Part shown: piece by piece, positions 31,222-40,021 of the stretch
Layout: the number at the start of each line of letters is the position of its first letter
How positions within the stretch are numbered: the stretch's first letter is position 1
Virus record (IMG/VR): IMGVR_UViG_3300045125_000168
Span: 1-64,000 of that record
Direction: 5' to 3' (one strand)
DNA: 64,000 nucleotides
From: a virus
The notes under the pieces: model-generated
Databases searched by the model: none
Seen by the model: the letters and a program-made list of their open reading frames with translations, nothing else
What the model was told of the DNA's origin: nothing
Translations under genes and position numbers: made by a program

Positions 31222-31560
31222 TTACGGCCTCAAAAGAGTCAGCTTGGAGTAGGCTTGCAGATACTCGTTTTTGTACTGTGCAATCAACTCAGCGTCTGGG
31301 TTTAAAACAAGTAGCCCTGGTGTTGATTTTGGGTTGATACCAATTAGACTTTCTTTGCCGCAAGCCATCGCTTTTGACCAAAATGTTTTGGGCTCGGCAC
31401 TGCTATCCTTAGGTGGTTGCATGATAAAGACCATCGGCTTGCTAAGATAAATAAAATCGTCTTGGTCATTATTCATCAACTCGCCCCAGTATGTGGCCAT
31501 AGAATTTTGCAGGACATAGGCTACGAGGACTGGCTCTTGCGACTCAGGTGCTTCGCTCAT
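31222..31560 (-). CDS. Uncharacterised protein (112 aa)
   Basis: It reads MSEAPESQEPVLVAYVLQNS, then DFIYLSKPMVFIMQPPKDSS and IGINPKSTPGLLVLNPDAEL, ending YSKLTLLRP-stop. Paired with the 251-aa gene in a two-gene unit. The 166-bp gap to the divergent lipoprotein gene is AT-rich and probably holds promoters for both directions. Not recognised. Confidence 0.55.
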   Translation of the reverse strand: MSEAPESQEPVLVAYVLQNSMATYWGELMNNDQDDFIYLSKPMVFIMQPPKDSSAEPKTFWSKAMACGKESLIGINPKSTPGLLVLNPDAELIAQYKNEYLQAYSKLTLLRP

Positions 31561-31726
31561 AAAAATTTCCCTTTAAAATATTTTTTCCATCGTACACAAA
31601 GCCCCTCAGAAAAGAAAAGGTTTTCTTTAGCCAAAAATTATTTCTCCCTGTTAAATCAACAGTTTAAAATAATGCGCCTAAAGTCTAGCTGGGTTTCTTC
31701 CGAATAGGGGGCCGGAGGAACGCGCT

Positions 31727-32890
31727 ATGCTTAAATATCTCTGGCTGTTTTTGGTCATAGGCTGTCAGCAGCAAGGTCATTCGGATTCGACAGAGGAACC
31801 GCAAGCTCCCGTCTCTCAAATCCCGACAGGTGCAGGTGGGAATAACAGCGGTGGTGGCAATAATGGGAATCCCTCTGTAAGCACACCCGCGAATAATGCG
31901 GCAGCAGATGAGACGCAAGAGGTCAAAATTTGGCTTGCTGGCCCTCTCCCAGGCTGCGACACCAAGAAACAGGGCGCGGCCTACTACGTGCGAGAGGAAG
32001 CTATCTTCAAATATTGTGATGGCACTACCTGGACGACCTTGGACCTAAAAGGCCCACAAGGGGCTCAGGGGGCTCAAGGACCGCAAGGACCGCAGGGCTT
32101 AAATGGCATCGCAGGAGCCACCGGACCCCAAGGGCCGCAAGGTCCGACTGGAGCGGTCGGAGCGCAAGGCCCCCAAGGACCAACAGGTGCCGCAGGGGCG
32201 CAGGGTCCACAAGGCCCAACGGGACCCCAAGGGGCTCAAGGATTGACAGGACTAACGGGACCTCAAGGGGCTCAAGGTTTAACAGGCCCGCAAGGCGCAA
32301 CCGGGCCGCAAGGTCTGCCTGGGAGTATGCGAATTTATGCGGCAAACGGTGACCTGATCGGCAACATGGCGCAGTACAATTACAGTGTGTTCAAGCAAGG
32401 CTCAGATCTCATTCAAGGGCAGCTTGTGGAACGAAATGGATATTTCGCGTTCTTCCAAACCTCTTCAACCTCTCTTGGTCTGTACGCTAATTATGGCGGG
32501 GGGCCTGCAAATTATTACTGGAATACGACTACCGCTTTGAATGGCCAGAGATTTGCCACCATGGGCTACTACACCACCGCAGATTGCTCTGGGCAAGCCT
32601 ACGCCTTTTTGACTAGCGTTGCCCCAGGCTTGGAGCAAGTCAAAAACCTTGCTTTCGCTTGGGGGTCCGGCTCTACTTATATTCCAGGCTACGACGTAGT
32701 TCGCAAAAGTCTAACTTCCTCGTCAGTCACCGTTGCTTCATACCATCGCTGCGACAATGCACCCTGCACCACACCTGAAAGTTTGACCTGCACCTCTACC
32801 AGCGGTACTTACGATGTTTTCCCCGTGCAGATCCAAGCCAAACAAGGGTGGCCAGACAAGCTAAGTGCAGGCTGGTATGTCAGCAACTAA
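31727..32890 (+). CDS. Collagen-like repeat lipoprotein (387 aa)
   Basis: GGAGG lies nine bases before the ATG. The N-terminus [16 protein letters not shown] is a lipoprotein signal with an IGC lipobox. A low-complexity G/N/S linker follows, then ~30 Gly-x-y triplets ([18 protein letters not shown]; roughly residues 105-205). The C-terminal ~185 residues form a globular domain with Cys ([28 protein letters not shown]), a trimer-forming head by analogy with phage and bacterial collagen-like proteins. The mature protein should sit on an envelope surface. The frame is intact. It may be a morphogenetic, cell-surface or superinfection-related factor; none of these is proven. Confidence 0.8.
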   Translation: MLKYLWLFLVIGCQQQGHSDSTEEPQAPVSQIPTGAGGNNSGGGNNGNPSVSTPANNAAADETQEVKIWLAGPLPGCDTKKQGAAYYVREEAIFKYCDGTTWTTLDLKGPQGAQGAQGPQGPQGLNGIAGATGPQGPQGPTGAVGAQGPQGPTGAAGAQGPQGPTGPQGAQGLTGLTGPQGAQGLTGPQGATGPQGLPGSMRIYAANGDLIGNMAQYNYSVFKQGSDLIQGQLVERNGYFAFFQTSSTSLGLYANYGGGPANYYWNTTTALNGQRFATMGYYTTADCSGQAYAFLTSVAPGLEQVKNLAFAWGSGSTYIPGYDVVRKSLTSSSVTVASYHRCDNAPCTTPESLTCTSTSGTYDVFPVQIQAKQGWPDKLSAGWYVSN

Positions 32891-32893
32891 TGC

Positions 32894-32927
32894 ATCTAGT
32901 CGAGTCGGCCAAATCCTAGATTTTTTT
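32894..32927 (+). terminator. Candidate rho-independent terminator after the collagen-like gene
   Basis: ATCTAG (32894-32899) pairs with CTAGAT (32916-32921) over a 16-nt loop and is followed directly by T7. The stem is short, so strength is doubtful. The region also contains the stop of the convergent minus-strand gene. Confidence 0.35.
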
Positions 32928-33338
32928 GATTTTTTGCGCCATTTGTACGGTGTCGATCTTCTGATTCCAATAATCAAGAAGAACAGCGCGATTTAAATCA
33001 AGAAACATTTGTATTTTTTTAAGGAGACTTCCTTTCAGCCTGCCTTGTATCAGTGAGCCGTCTTTGATTTTGATGCTAGGTGCTTTTTGTAGAGATTCCA
33101 TTGTGACGCGACCCTGGCCCAAAATCACTTTCACCCTTGGTCCATGCTGGCTTTCTTTGCCTTCAAATTCTCCCGCCGAAACCCAGAGGATAGCTCCGTC
33201 TACGCCTGTGCTCTTGGAGCGTAGGTTGGACATCGCTTCGATCGCAAATCTTTCAACTTGGTCTAAAAAGACATCTCCCCACCCCCTTCTAACTTTTCGG
33301 CATATTATACCAAAAAACTTAGTAATTGAGCGAGGCAT
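32916..33338 (-). CDS. Uncharacterised protein (~90-140 aa)
   Basis: The open frame starts MPRSITKFFG, but a TATAAC box lies two bases before that ATG. The real start may therefore be the internal MSNLRSKSTGVDGAILWVSA. The conserved-looking core is ILWVSAGEFEGKESQHGPRV, KVILGQGRV, and the end has MFLDLNRAVLLDYWNQKIDT with a short terminal helix. It is not assigned to a family. It is convergent with the collagen-like gene. Confidence 0.5.
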   Translation of the reverse strand: MPRSITKFFGIICRKVRRGWGDVFLDQVERFAIEAMSNLRSKSTGVDGAILWVSAGEFEGKESQHGPRVKVILGQGRVTMESLQKAPSIKIKDGSLIQGRLKGSLLKKIQMFLDLNRAVLLDYWNQKIDTVQMAQKIKKI

Positions 33339-33395
33339 CGTTATAATGCACTAATTTTATTGCAATAACTTGGATCTTATCCTTTGTAGTGGGGG

Positions 33396-33884
33396 TCACT
33401 TCGCCCAAACGACCACATAGAAATTGTTGACGACGGCAGTGCCCATAAATTTTTGTCCTGGGTCATACATGATTGCGGCATGACCAGGGCTGTTGGTCCA
33501 ACCAGTGACCGCAGTTCGAGACGACGGATACCCGCAGGCGACAATCTCACCCGAAGCTCCTTGAGCCCCACAGGCTTGGGCTCTTTGCCAAAACTGCGAA
33601 CCGTCGCTGCCTACGTGACCGCACACATTCATGCGCGAGATATCGCGAGCATGACGCAAAGCCGCACAGTCTAGAGCCGAAGAGGTAAGCACCGTGGACA
33701 GTCCTCGGGCTTGACGTGCTGCGTTGACTTCCCGCGCAAGCTCACTCATACCAGGATTTGGGTTAGGGTTAGGACTTGGATTGTTAGGGTCGCAGGGTGG
33801 CGGATTTGTTCCTTGGACAATCACCTTTTCCTTGCTGCATGAGCCGACTGTGAGCAGTAAGCACACCAAGATAAAACCCAGCAT
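33396..33884 (-). CDS. CAP/SCP-domain lipoprotein (162 aa)
   Basis: The N-terminus MLGFILVCLLLTVGSCSKEK is a lipoprotein signal (lipobox VGSC), followed by a P/N-rich linker. The remaining ~115 residues are a CAP domain: MSELAREVNAARQARGLSTV, ALDCAALRHARDISRMNVCG, then GWTNSPGHAAIMYDPGQKFM with the NSPGH histidine and the strand VVNNFYVVVWAK at the C-terminus. Bacterial CAP proteins (YkwD, SCP-like) occur at the cell surface; the molecular activity is uncertain. The frame is intact. Together with the collagen-like protein it forms a surface pair unusual for a phage. Confidence 0.85.
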   Translation of the reverse strand: MLGFILVCLLLTVGSCSKEKVIVQGTNPPPCDPNNPSPNPNPNPGMSELAREVNAARQARGLSTVLTSSALDCAALRHARDISRMNVCGHVGSDGSQFWQRAQACGAQGASGEIVACGYPSSRTAVTGWTNSPGHAAIMYDPGQKFMGTAVVNNFYVVVWAK

Positions 33885-33893
33885 ACACTTCCC

Positions 33894-34567
33894 CTAAATG
33901 TTGGTGATTCGTTTTCCGTGTTCATAAATCTCACGCAGTTCTTTTTGACCCTCTAGTGCTGGGATCGAAAAGCGACCGTCTTTTCCCAGCTTTGCCCCTC
34001 GTGTCCAACGCAACTCCTTGGTCTTGAACAAACGACCGTCTTGAAGTAAGGCTTGTTGGATGACATCCTTCTGCTCTTTGTTCGGGCGAAGAGTCCAAGC
34101 ATAACCGAATTGACGACTCTTGATCGGAAGGATTAAGACGAAAAATTCCTGGTCTGCTTCCTCGATATAGGTGATGTCGCTTTTCTCACTGACAAAGTGT
34201 GGACCTTCAATGGAATTGATCTTTGTGGCCCAACGCTTGAAAAACTCGCCATGGCCTTTATGCGAGCGGTTGATCTTGCCCTTGTTCTGCATGAAATCGA
34301 CATGATGGATAAGTTCATGCAGCAGGATTCGACGACGGGTTTTGTCGTCGTTCAAAATATTTTTCTGCACCAGAATCGTGGTTGTATTCGGACTTTTTGA
34401 ATCATAGGTGCATTTGCCAAGCCATGGGCTTTTGGGATTATTTACAATTTTAAAATTTGGAATAGAGATATCGGAAAGGCGGAAATATTTTCGCAATAAT
34501 TTTTCGCCTCTGTCTCAAGGGCAGAAACGGTTTTTGCGGTGACTTCAATGCGCGTCAAGAAAGACAT
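33894..34567 (-). CDS. SprT-like zinc metalloprotease (~224 aa), one frameshift
   Basis: The catalytic motif is LLHELIHHVDFMQ (HExxH as HELIH), with HKGHGEFFKRWATKIN supplying the third zinc ligand helix (GHG-x-x-F). This is the SprT/Spartan arrangement. The likely start is ATG 34565-34567 (MSFLTRIEVTAKTVSALETE) behind GAGAGG. One base is lost near 34505 before LLRKYFRLSDISIPNF. The C-terminal 70 residues are a basic strand-rich extension. Spartan-family enzymes cleave DNA-protein crosslinks. A phage role could be clearing host proteins from DNA; this is inferred from family. Confidence 0.75.
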
Positions 34568-34626
34568 GGCATCCTCTCGGGTTCAGATTTATTCTTAAAA
34601 AATCTTGCCCTGCCTTGGAGGATGCC

Positions 34627-35608
34627 TTGAAGTTCGCCATCATTGAGAACCATCAGCCTCTGCCCGTGAAACTCTATGGTGGTATTGAGCGCATTTCGCT
34701 GTTCCACTTCCTGGCTCAGTGCGAGCTAAAGGTCCACGAACCTTTTTTGATTTGCCTCGAAGGGTCCACCGTCTCTCACCCGGACGGACAGGTGATTCAG
34801 ATTTCCAAGGCAGACATGGCCCGATTGATGGGCGGGGACTTGCCGCTCGATGAGTTGGTTCCAGACTGCGACCTTGTGTTGACCAACACTCCAGAACGGC
34901 TTGCGCCTCTAAAAATTTCTGAAAAAACCAAGCAGGTCTGCGTCTGCCACGGGGACTTTAGGGAGCCCACTGGGAGCACCCATCAAATTTTTCTCACACG
35001 AGGGACAACTCGAATCTCACAAGAAAAGAAAACCAGATTTCGAGCAGACCCACAAAAATATCTATGTGGTGCCCAACGGTCTTGACCCTCGTGGTTTTTT
35101 GGTCCCCCGAGCCAGGGCGAGAAATTGTCTGGTTTAGCTCGATCGATGCTCGACAAAGGTCCACACCTTGTCGGTGCATTGGCAAACTTCTTGGGCCGAG
35201 AGATCGTCGCCGCAGGCAACGGCAACCCCAAGCCTTTGGCAGCGATTTGGTCGCTTATGTCGGAGCAATATCTAATGAAGCTGACAAGAGCAAACTTTTT
35301 GCCATGGCCGAGGTCTACCTACACACGGCCCATGACCCTGTGTTCAATGACCCTTGCCCGACTACGGTGTTAGAAGCGCAGATGTGCGGTGTTCCGGTCG
35401 TCGGACTCAAAAGCGGTGGGCTTTCTGAAATTGTGTACGAGCCAAAGTTTGTCTTTGAAAAGATCGAAGACCTCGCCTACTGCCTGCACGGAAAATATTA
35501 TAAAGACATCAAGCGGCAAGACGTGCGGGAATGGGCGCGAGAGCATCATAGTCACTTAGCTATGGCTCGACGCTACAACGAGGTCTTCAAAAAGGCATTG
35601 TTGGCTAG
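34627..35608 (+). CDS. GT4-family glycosyltransferase (~325 aa), frameshifted
   Basis: GGAGG is followed six bases later by a TTG start reading MKFAIIENHQPLPVKLYGGI, the Rossmann-type beginning of a GT-B glycosyltransferase (YGGIE). The middle reads NIYVVPNGLDPRGF, then VPRARARNCLVWLARSMLDK. The C-terminal donor-binding part PTTVLEAQMCGVPVVGLKSG with GLSEIV is diagnostic of GT4 (E-A-x-G-x-PV-G). Three frame changes (near 34970, 35150, 35290) are needed. The likely stop is at 35606 after a base change in a poly-A run. The protein could glycosylate phage DNA bases, virion proteins or host surface sugars; the substrate is unknown. The 3' end overlaps the convergent helicase gene. Confidence 0.65.
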
Positions 35609-38296
35609 GGGTGTCCGAATATTTCGGCTTTCGTTTCTTTTTGGATTTCCAGCCAAGCTCTTCAGCTATTTTTCTTTGATAGTTTTTCTTGTAGGCTGAG
35701 ACATAACTGTTTCTGGACTTTTCTTCCCATTCGCCCAAAGATGAGTATTGTGAGGCATCCGCTTTACATTTTTCGTAAGACCACGAGGTCCACGACGAAC
35801 TAGCTTTGCAATCCCATGTAAGCTCCTGTCGTATGGATTCATGCCATTCTTTACTGGCGAGGTAGCTTCCCCGTGACTTCTTGGCCCACTCTGAAAAAGA
35901 AGAATACTTTGACGCCTCTGCTATACAATTCTCATATTTGAGCCAATAATCGATATTTTTGCGAACGCTCCACCCTAACTCCTGCGCTATCTGCTTTTGC
36001 CATTTATACCCGACCGCAGTGGCATAACTCGGGCTTGCGTTTGTTCTCCATTCTTTTATGGATGAAAATTGTTCTGCTTGTCTCTTACAAGCTCGGTACA
36101 AAAAGCATGGCTCGTGGCATGGGTCCAATCTAGCTCTTGAGCAATCTGTCCTTGCCATTTATTTTTACAGGCAGAAAGATAATCTTGCTGTTGAGTTTTT
36201 TCCCACTCCTTTAGGGATGAAAATTTTGAAGCCTCAGCTTTGCAATTTTCATAGATTCTGCCAGTAACCCGCTTTTTGCGAACTCTTCCAATTAAGCTCT
36301 TGAGCTATTTTTCTTTGGAAATTTCTTTCTAGACGCAGCATTATAACTAGATCTCGAACTTTTTTCCCACTTCCTTCAGGGGAAGAAAATTTCGATACCT
36401 CGGTTTTGCAATTTTCATAGGTCCATGTGTGCTAGTGTCTTGAAAATCCCAATTGAGTTCTTGGGCTATTACTTCATGCCACTTAATTTTACGGGCTGTA
36501 AGATAGCTCGCAGGTGAAGCTCTGCCCCATTCATGCGAAAGATGAATATTTCGAAGCCTCAGCTTTGCAATTTTCGTATTTTTCCCAGTGACCAAGCTCC
36601 TTGCGAACTTTCCAGTTAAGCTCTTGAGCTATCTGTCTTTGCCATTTATGGCTTAAGGCGATTTTATAACTGGATCTTGGCGTTTTTTTCCCATTCTTTC
36701 AAAGATGAGAATTTAGATGCTTGCCTCTTACAAGCTCGGTACAAAAAAATGGAACTTGACTCATCGCTCATTGATTGACGATCCAGTCCATCTTAGCTTA
36801 AAGACCATCCTTTTGTGATGCAAACTCGAAAGAGTCTGGATAGATCGTATTCCAATCTTCCAGGTTACGACACTTGCGTACTCATGCATGATTTCTTTAA
36901 AAATCCATGTATCAATTTCCAGCCTAAATCCTTACACACATGGCCGCCAACCACTCTTTTTATCCGCAAGATTGTAGGATTCTTACAACGCCATTCCGCC
37001 AAGCGTGAGTATCTTGATGCTATCCGCTTACAATCTTCATAGGTTGGCCAGTTGCTTGACTTTCTAATTCGTTCCATGGCTTCGCTGAGAGTAATTAACT
37101 TCTGGTCCTTGAAACATGAGATGAACGACGAAAAGGATTCGATGTATTTTTTATCAAACGTAAAGTTGATATGCTCAAGAGGTTGATTGTCTGAACTAAA
37201 ATTCGGTTGAAATTCAGGGATTTTTAGTTTGGACTTTTGACCATCCCAGGCTTCATAGATTTCCGTGACTGAAAGGGGCCAGCACACCCGCCATGATGAC
37301 TTTGAACTCGTCTACATGGTCTACAGGTGTCGCTTGAGATATTCCTTCTCAACATGACTATCTTGTGGTCGCCTACAAAGCCTTCCCAGTATTTGATCTA
37401 TTCGTTCGATATTTCGCATGAACGTCAAGTCTAATACCTGATTCAAGTTAGGGTAGTCGAACCCGATCTGGGCACGATCTACCACGATCAGTACATCAAA
37501 CTCCCATTTGCAAACTGTTTCAATATTTTAAGGTCTTTATCAGATTCGGAATGAGATACTGCAACCTTATACCTCAGAACTTGTTTTAGGCTCTTAAACA
37601 GCCGTTCTGCTGCGTCAATATTATGTGTGATAATCAAAGATTTCTGTGTTGGTTTTATCAGCTTTTTGATGCCATCAATCAGCTTTTTGGAAGTCTTTTT
37701 CTTCCTTCAATTTGCCCATCGCAGAGTAGTCATTGACCAGATCTAATGTAAACATCGTAGGGATTAACTTTACCGAGATATCTGGGATCTTATTATTTTC
37801 AAACAGTTGTTGTCTGGAGCACAAACCTTCGAGCAAATAAAATTAAAATGCGTTGCTGTGAGTAAAAGTTGCTTTTTTGGGCCAATTTTATCGATAATTT
37901 TATTGACCATTTGCTCATTATAAAATTGATGAGCTTCGTCGATAATTATGATGTCAAATTTTTGCTTTCCCCTTGAGGAGATCGAGTTTCGGATAGATTG
38001 TTTGCGGAAGACTGACAACTACAGAAAAGTTTTCGCTGCCCTTCAAGTCCGTGGCTTTTTTGATGATACAAGAAATTCAATTTTAGCGGCTTTGAAGCCG
38101 AAAAGTTCTCCCGTATCTCTTTTCGACCATGTGTTAAAACCAGAATCCTTTTTTTCTGTTTAACCCAATCCTCAATCAAAGACCAGGATAGGACCGTCTT
38201 GCCGTACCCCGTACTACCACCTAGAAGCACAACATCGTGTTTGCGAAAGAGCTTTAAAATTTTCTTTTGATCCGCTTGGATATCTGTCAGCTTCAT
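35556..38296 (-). CDS. SF2 DEAH helicase fused to eight tandem ~50-residue repeats (~900 aa)
   Basis: The N-terminal half is a complete SF2 helicase: Walker A GGSTGYGKT, DIIIIDEAHQF, LLLTAT, then SLIITHNIDAAERLFKS, EFDVLIVVDRAQIGFDYPNL and motif VI RNIERIDQILGRLCR. The C-terminal ~550 residues are about eight repeats with consensus YE-C-KxxASxYSSLxEWxxxSxxSYxxA plus WxxxIAQELGW; copies are seen near 37070, 36750, 36570, 36420, 36250, 36100, 35940 and 35780. Such short repeats resemble DNA-binding repeat arrays of phage and giant-virus nucleases, but the fusion to a helicase is not one I recognise. At least ten frame corrections are needed, and a few repeat boundaries are uncertain. The end at 35556 overlaps the convergent glycosyltransferase. 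Confidence 0.6.
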
Positions 38297-38367
38297 CTAT
38301 CAACCTACCTGCACAACCTCAAAAACCCGATTCTTAAGAGTGCAAGAAGTGTGAAAGCGTAGGGCAC

Positions 38368-38404
38368 TGACACTATTGTCTTCTGGTCGTGCCAAATAGT
38401 GTCA
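38368..38404. repeat. 10-bp perfect inverted repeat (TGACACTATT / AATAGTGTCA)
   Basis: The arms (38368-38377 and 38395-38404) are perfect complements with a 17-nt loop. No T-run follows on either strand. It lies between the J-domain gene (ends 38424) and the helicase start (38296), about 72 bp before the helicase ATG, so it could be an operator or the base of a short RNA hairpin. Confidence 0.5.
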
Positions 38405-38423
38405 AAAGATTTACACATGTCAG

Positions 38424-38746
38424 TTATTTCTCGACCAGTTGTTTTGCGAGTTGGTCGTAGGCACGATTGATTGCCGCAGCTTTCGTCTCGTCACCACCTC
38501 GATCTGGGTGATTGGCAAGCATGGCTTTGCGGCGGGCCGCTTTTAGCTCTTTAATAGTCTCTGGCATTTCGCTCAAGCCAAGGAGAGCTAAATTGCCGCC
38601 TGCGACGGGCTTAAGGACGTTTTCGGCTTGCCGTGCCCACTGATCGGGACTTCCCGCAGGCCCATCTTTGTAACGCTTATACCGATCAAAAACCCTTTGA
38701 GCGTTTTTTTTCTTCGTTCTTTTTCTTTTTCATCGTTGTTATTCAT
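38424..38746 (-). CDS. J-domain (DnaJ-like) protein (~107 aa), one frameshift
   Basis: The start is ATG 38744-38746 (MNNNDEKEKERRKK); one A too many or too few near 38700 is followed by RVFDRYKRYKDGPAGSPDQW. The J-domain is at the C-terminus: LLGLSEMPETIKELKAARRK, AMLANHPDRGGDETKAAAIN with the obligatory HPD motif, and RAYDQLAKQLVEK-stop. This C-terminal orientation of the J-domain is typical of small viral and phage J-proteins. It would recruit host DnaK. The gene is broken by the indel, hence easily overlooked. Confidence 0.65.
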
Positions 38747-38829
38747 CATTCAAATCCTTGGAGAAAGCAGAGGCAATCAAATGATGATCTGAAAAAATCC
38801 CTCTTGGAATTGCCAGCACACATAAAAAT

Positions 38830-38949
38830 CTAAAAATCCTCGTCTTTCAAATTATCGACTTCCTCTTGCTGCTTTCTGAAAGCGGCGAGACCTGACTCTT
38901 GTTGCTGGGTTATTATGATATCGTCTAAATCAATTTTTTTGTGTTTCAT
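38830..38949 (-). CDS. Small acidic protein (39 aa)
   Basis: The ATG at 38947-38949 has AGGAG six bases upstream. The product is MKHKKIDLDDIIITQQQ, then LAAFRKQQEEVDNLKDEDF-stop, a charged helix. It overlaps the 3' end of the upstream gene by 20 bp. Function unknown. Confidence 0.55.
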   Translation of the reverse strand: MKHKKIDLDDIIITQQQESGLAAFRKQQEEVDNLKDEDF

Positions 38950-39171
38950 AAATGTCTCCTGGATTCCTAGCCCAGCTATCAGCAGGGCCAAAGTTTTTGA
39001 TACGATGCTGCAAAATATCCTGAGCAATTTTATTTTGCTCAACTTGAAAAATACTCGCGATGAGTGTCACACTAATCATCCCTGCGATTTCTTCCACATC
39101 GCTCCAGCGTGGCTCGTCATTATTTGCAATCCAAGCGATTGCATCACGGTAACTAGCGCGTTTCATCATGA
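38930..39171 (-). CDS. Small uncharacterised protein (~80 aa)
   Basis: The start is one of two adjacent ATGs (39171 or 39168) behind GGAG, reading MMKRASYRDAIAWIANNDEP followed by RWSDVEEIAGMISVTLIASI. The A-I-x-W-I-A-x-NDE core is a short motif common in phage genomes, whose function is unknown to me. The C-terminus ARNPGDIYETQKN ends after the next gene's start. The open frame extends upstream to 39277, but that part overlaps the zinc-ribbon gene and is less likely. Confidence 0.55.
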
Positions 39172-39246
39172 TCTCCGACAAAGAGTGCAAACACCATCTT
39201 TGTGTAAAGTCATTTGCGCACAATGCTTGCAAAATTTGAAATTCAT
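39168..39246 (-). CDS. Zinc-ribbon mini-protein (26 aa)
   Basis: The ATG at 39244-39246 has GGAG six bases upstream. The 25-26 residues contain two CxxC pairs: FCKHCAQMTL, then GVCTLCRRS-stop. This is a complete miniature zinc ribbon. The stop overlaps the following start (TCATGATG). Similar mini-proteins are common in phages; they may act as regulators of nucleic-acid enzymes. Inference only. Confidence 0.6.
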
Positions 39247-39279
39247 GATCTCTCCGAACAAGAGGTGCAGATATCATCT

Positions 39280-39535
39280 TTATCCAATTTTCTTGATGCT
39301 TTGCTCAAGGGCAGGAACAACGGCTCGCAGATGCTTACAGTCCCGTTGTCTATCCCCACGCTTGAAAACCCATCCAGGGCAAGAGCACTCCCAATCACCG
39401 GAGCTTTTGATTGCGCGATGACATAGATCCTGTCGAATGTTTCCGACCTTATTTCCATCCGGTAGCGATGGGTTGCATTGTCAGGTAGAACTTCGAGACC
39501 AAGATTGCTTGCAATTTTTTTAGTGCTTTAGACAT
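39280..39535 (-). CDS. SWIM-type zinc-finger protein (~84 aa), one frameshift
   Basis: The ATG at 39533-39535 has GGAG at six bases (MSKALKKIASNLG after a base correction). The first half is SETFDRIYVIAQSK. After another frame change near 39410 the end reads WECSCPGWVFKRGDRQRDCK with HLRAVV, the CxCx-n-CxH SWIM zinc-binding motif, and closes ALEQSIKKIG-stop. SWIM domains bind DNA or proteins. It is the first gene of a five-gene mini cluster with a zinc ribbon and a J-protein. Confidence 0.6.
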
Positions 39536-39586
39536 AAGTATCTCCTTGTTCCGACCACACTCAAACCACATGTTAAGTGTCTGTAA

Positions 39587-39826
39587 TCACAATACTTTAT
39601 TTGGTTTTTTAGCTATCCTCACTACGGTGTAGCCATGTTCTTCGAGTATTTCTAAGAAAGCACACGCTTGCACATCATACTGATCTCCCGTCGTGAGAAT
39701 CAGTCGAGATGTCGCCTTGTCTACCCTGGATACCATCGTTTCTGCTGTGTAATTTCTAAAAATGGAGGCAACAATTTTACGGCGTATACGCCGAGCTTGG
39801 ATCAATTTTCTTTCTGTCTTTCTCAT
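39587..39826 (-). CDS. Basic uncharacterised protein (79 aa)
   Basis: The start is the ATG at 39826 (MRKTERKLIQARRIRRKIVA) behind AGGAGG at eight bases; an in-frame GTG two codons upstream is less likely. The rest is FRNYTAETMVSRVDKATSRL and ILEEHGYTVVRIAKKPNKVL-stop. The basic N-terminus suggests nucleic-acid binding; no family is recognised. Confidence 0.6.
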   Translation of the reverse strand: MRKTERKLIQARRIRRKIVASIFRNYTAETMVSRVDKATSRLILTTGDQYDVQACAFLEILEEHGYTVVRIAKKPNKVL

Positions 39827-39943
39827 GTCCACTTCCTCCTCCTGTATTCTACTTTTCGGAAGTTTTTAAAAATAGTTTAGAAAGTACAGGTTAAATACCT
39901 GTAATCACTAGACTTTATTTTTTAAGATGATTGAAAATGAGGC

Positions 39944-39968
39944 AACTACTCGAAATTTTCGAGTAGTT
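39944..39968. promoter_or_regulatory. 25-bp near-perfect palindrome (AACTACTCGAA-AT-TTCGAGTAGTT type)
   Basis: Arms AACTACTCGA and TCGAGTAGTT flank AATTT, giving up to 12 paired bases with a central T. No T-run follows it on the minus strand. It is 76 bp downstream of the UvsW-like stop and upstream of the 39826 gene. A dimeric operator is more likely than an intrinsic terminator. Confidence 0.5.
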
Positions 39969-39985
39969 CACTTGTGAGGCGATTT

Positions 39986-40021
39986 TGATTCAGGTGAGTC
40001 ACTCGTGATTCAGGTGAGTCA
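39986..40021. repeat. Tandem direct repeat (16-bp unit, 20-bp period)
   Basis: Two copies of TGATTCAGGTGAGTCA start at 39986 and 40006. They abut the stop of the UvsW-like gene. Repeat plus adjacent palindrome suggest a small regulatory locus before the 39826 gene. Confidence 0.55.

Noticed and set aside
32025-32345. Long antisense frame inside the collagen-like gene
   Set aside because: It arises from the GC-rich Gly-x-y repeats on the other strand and has the expected shadow composition.
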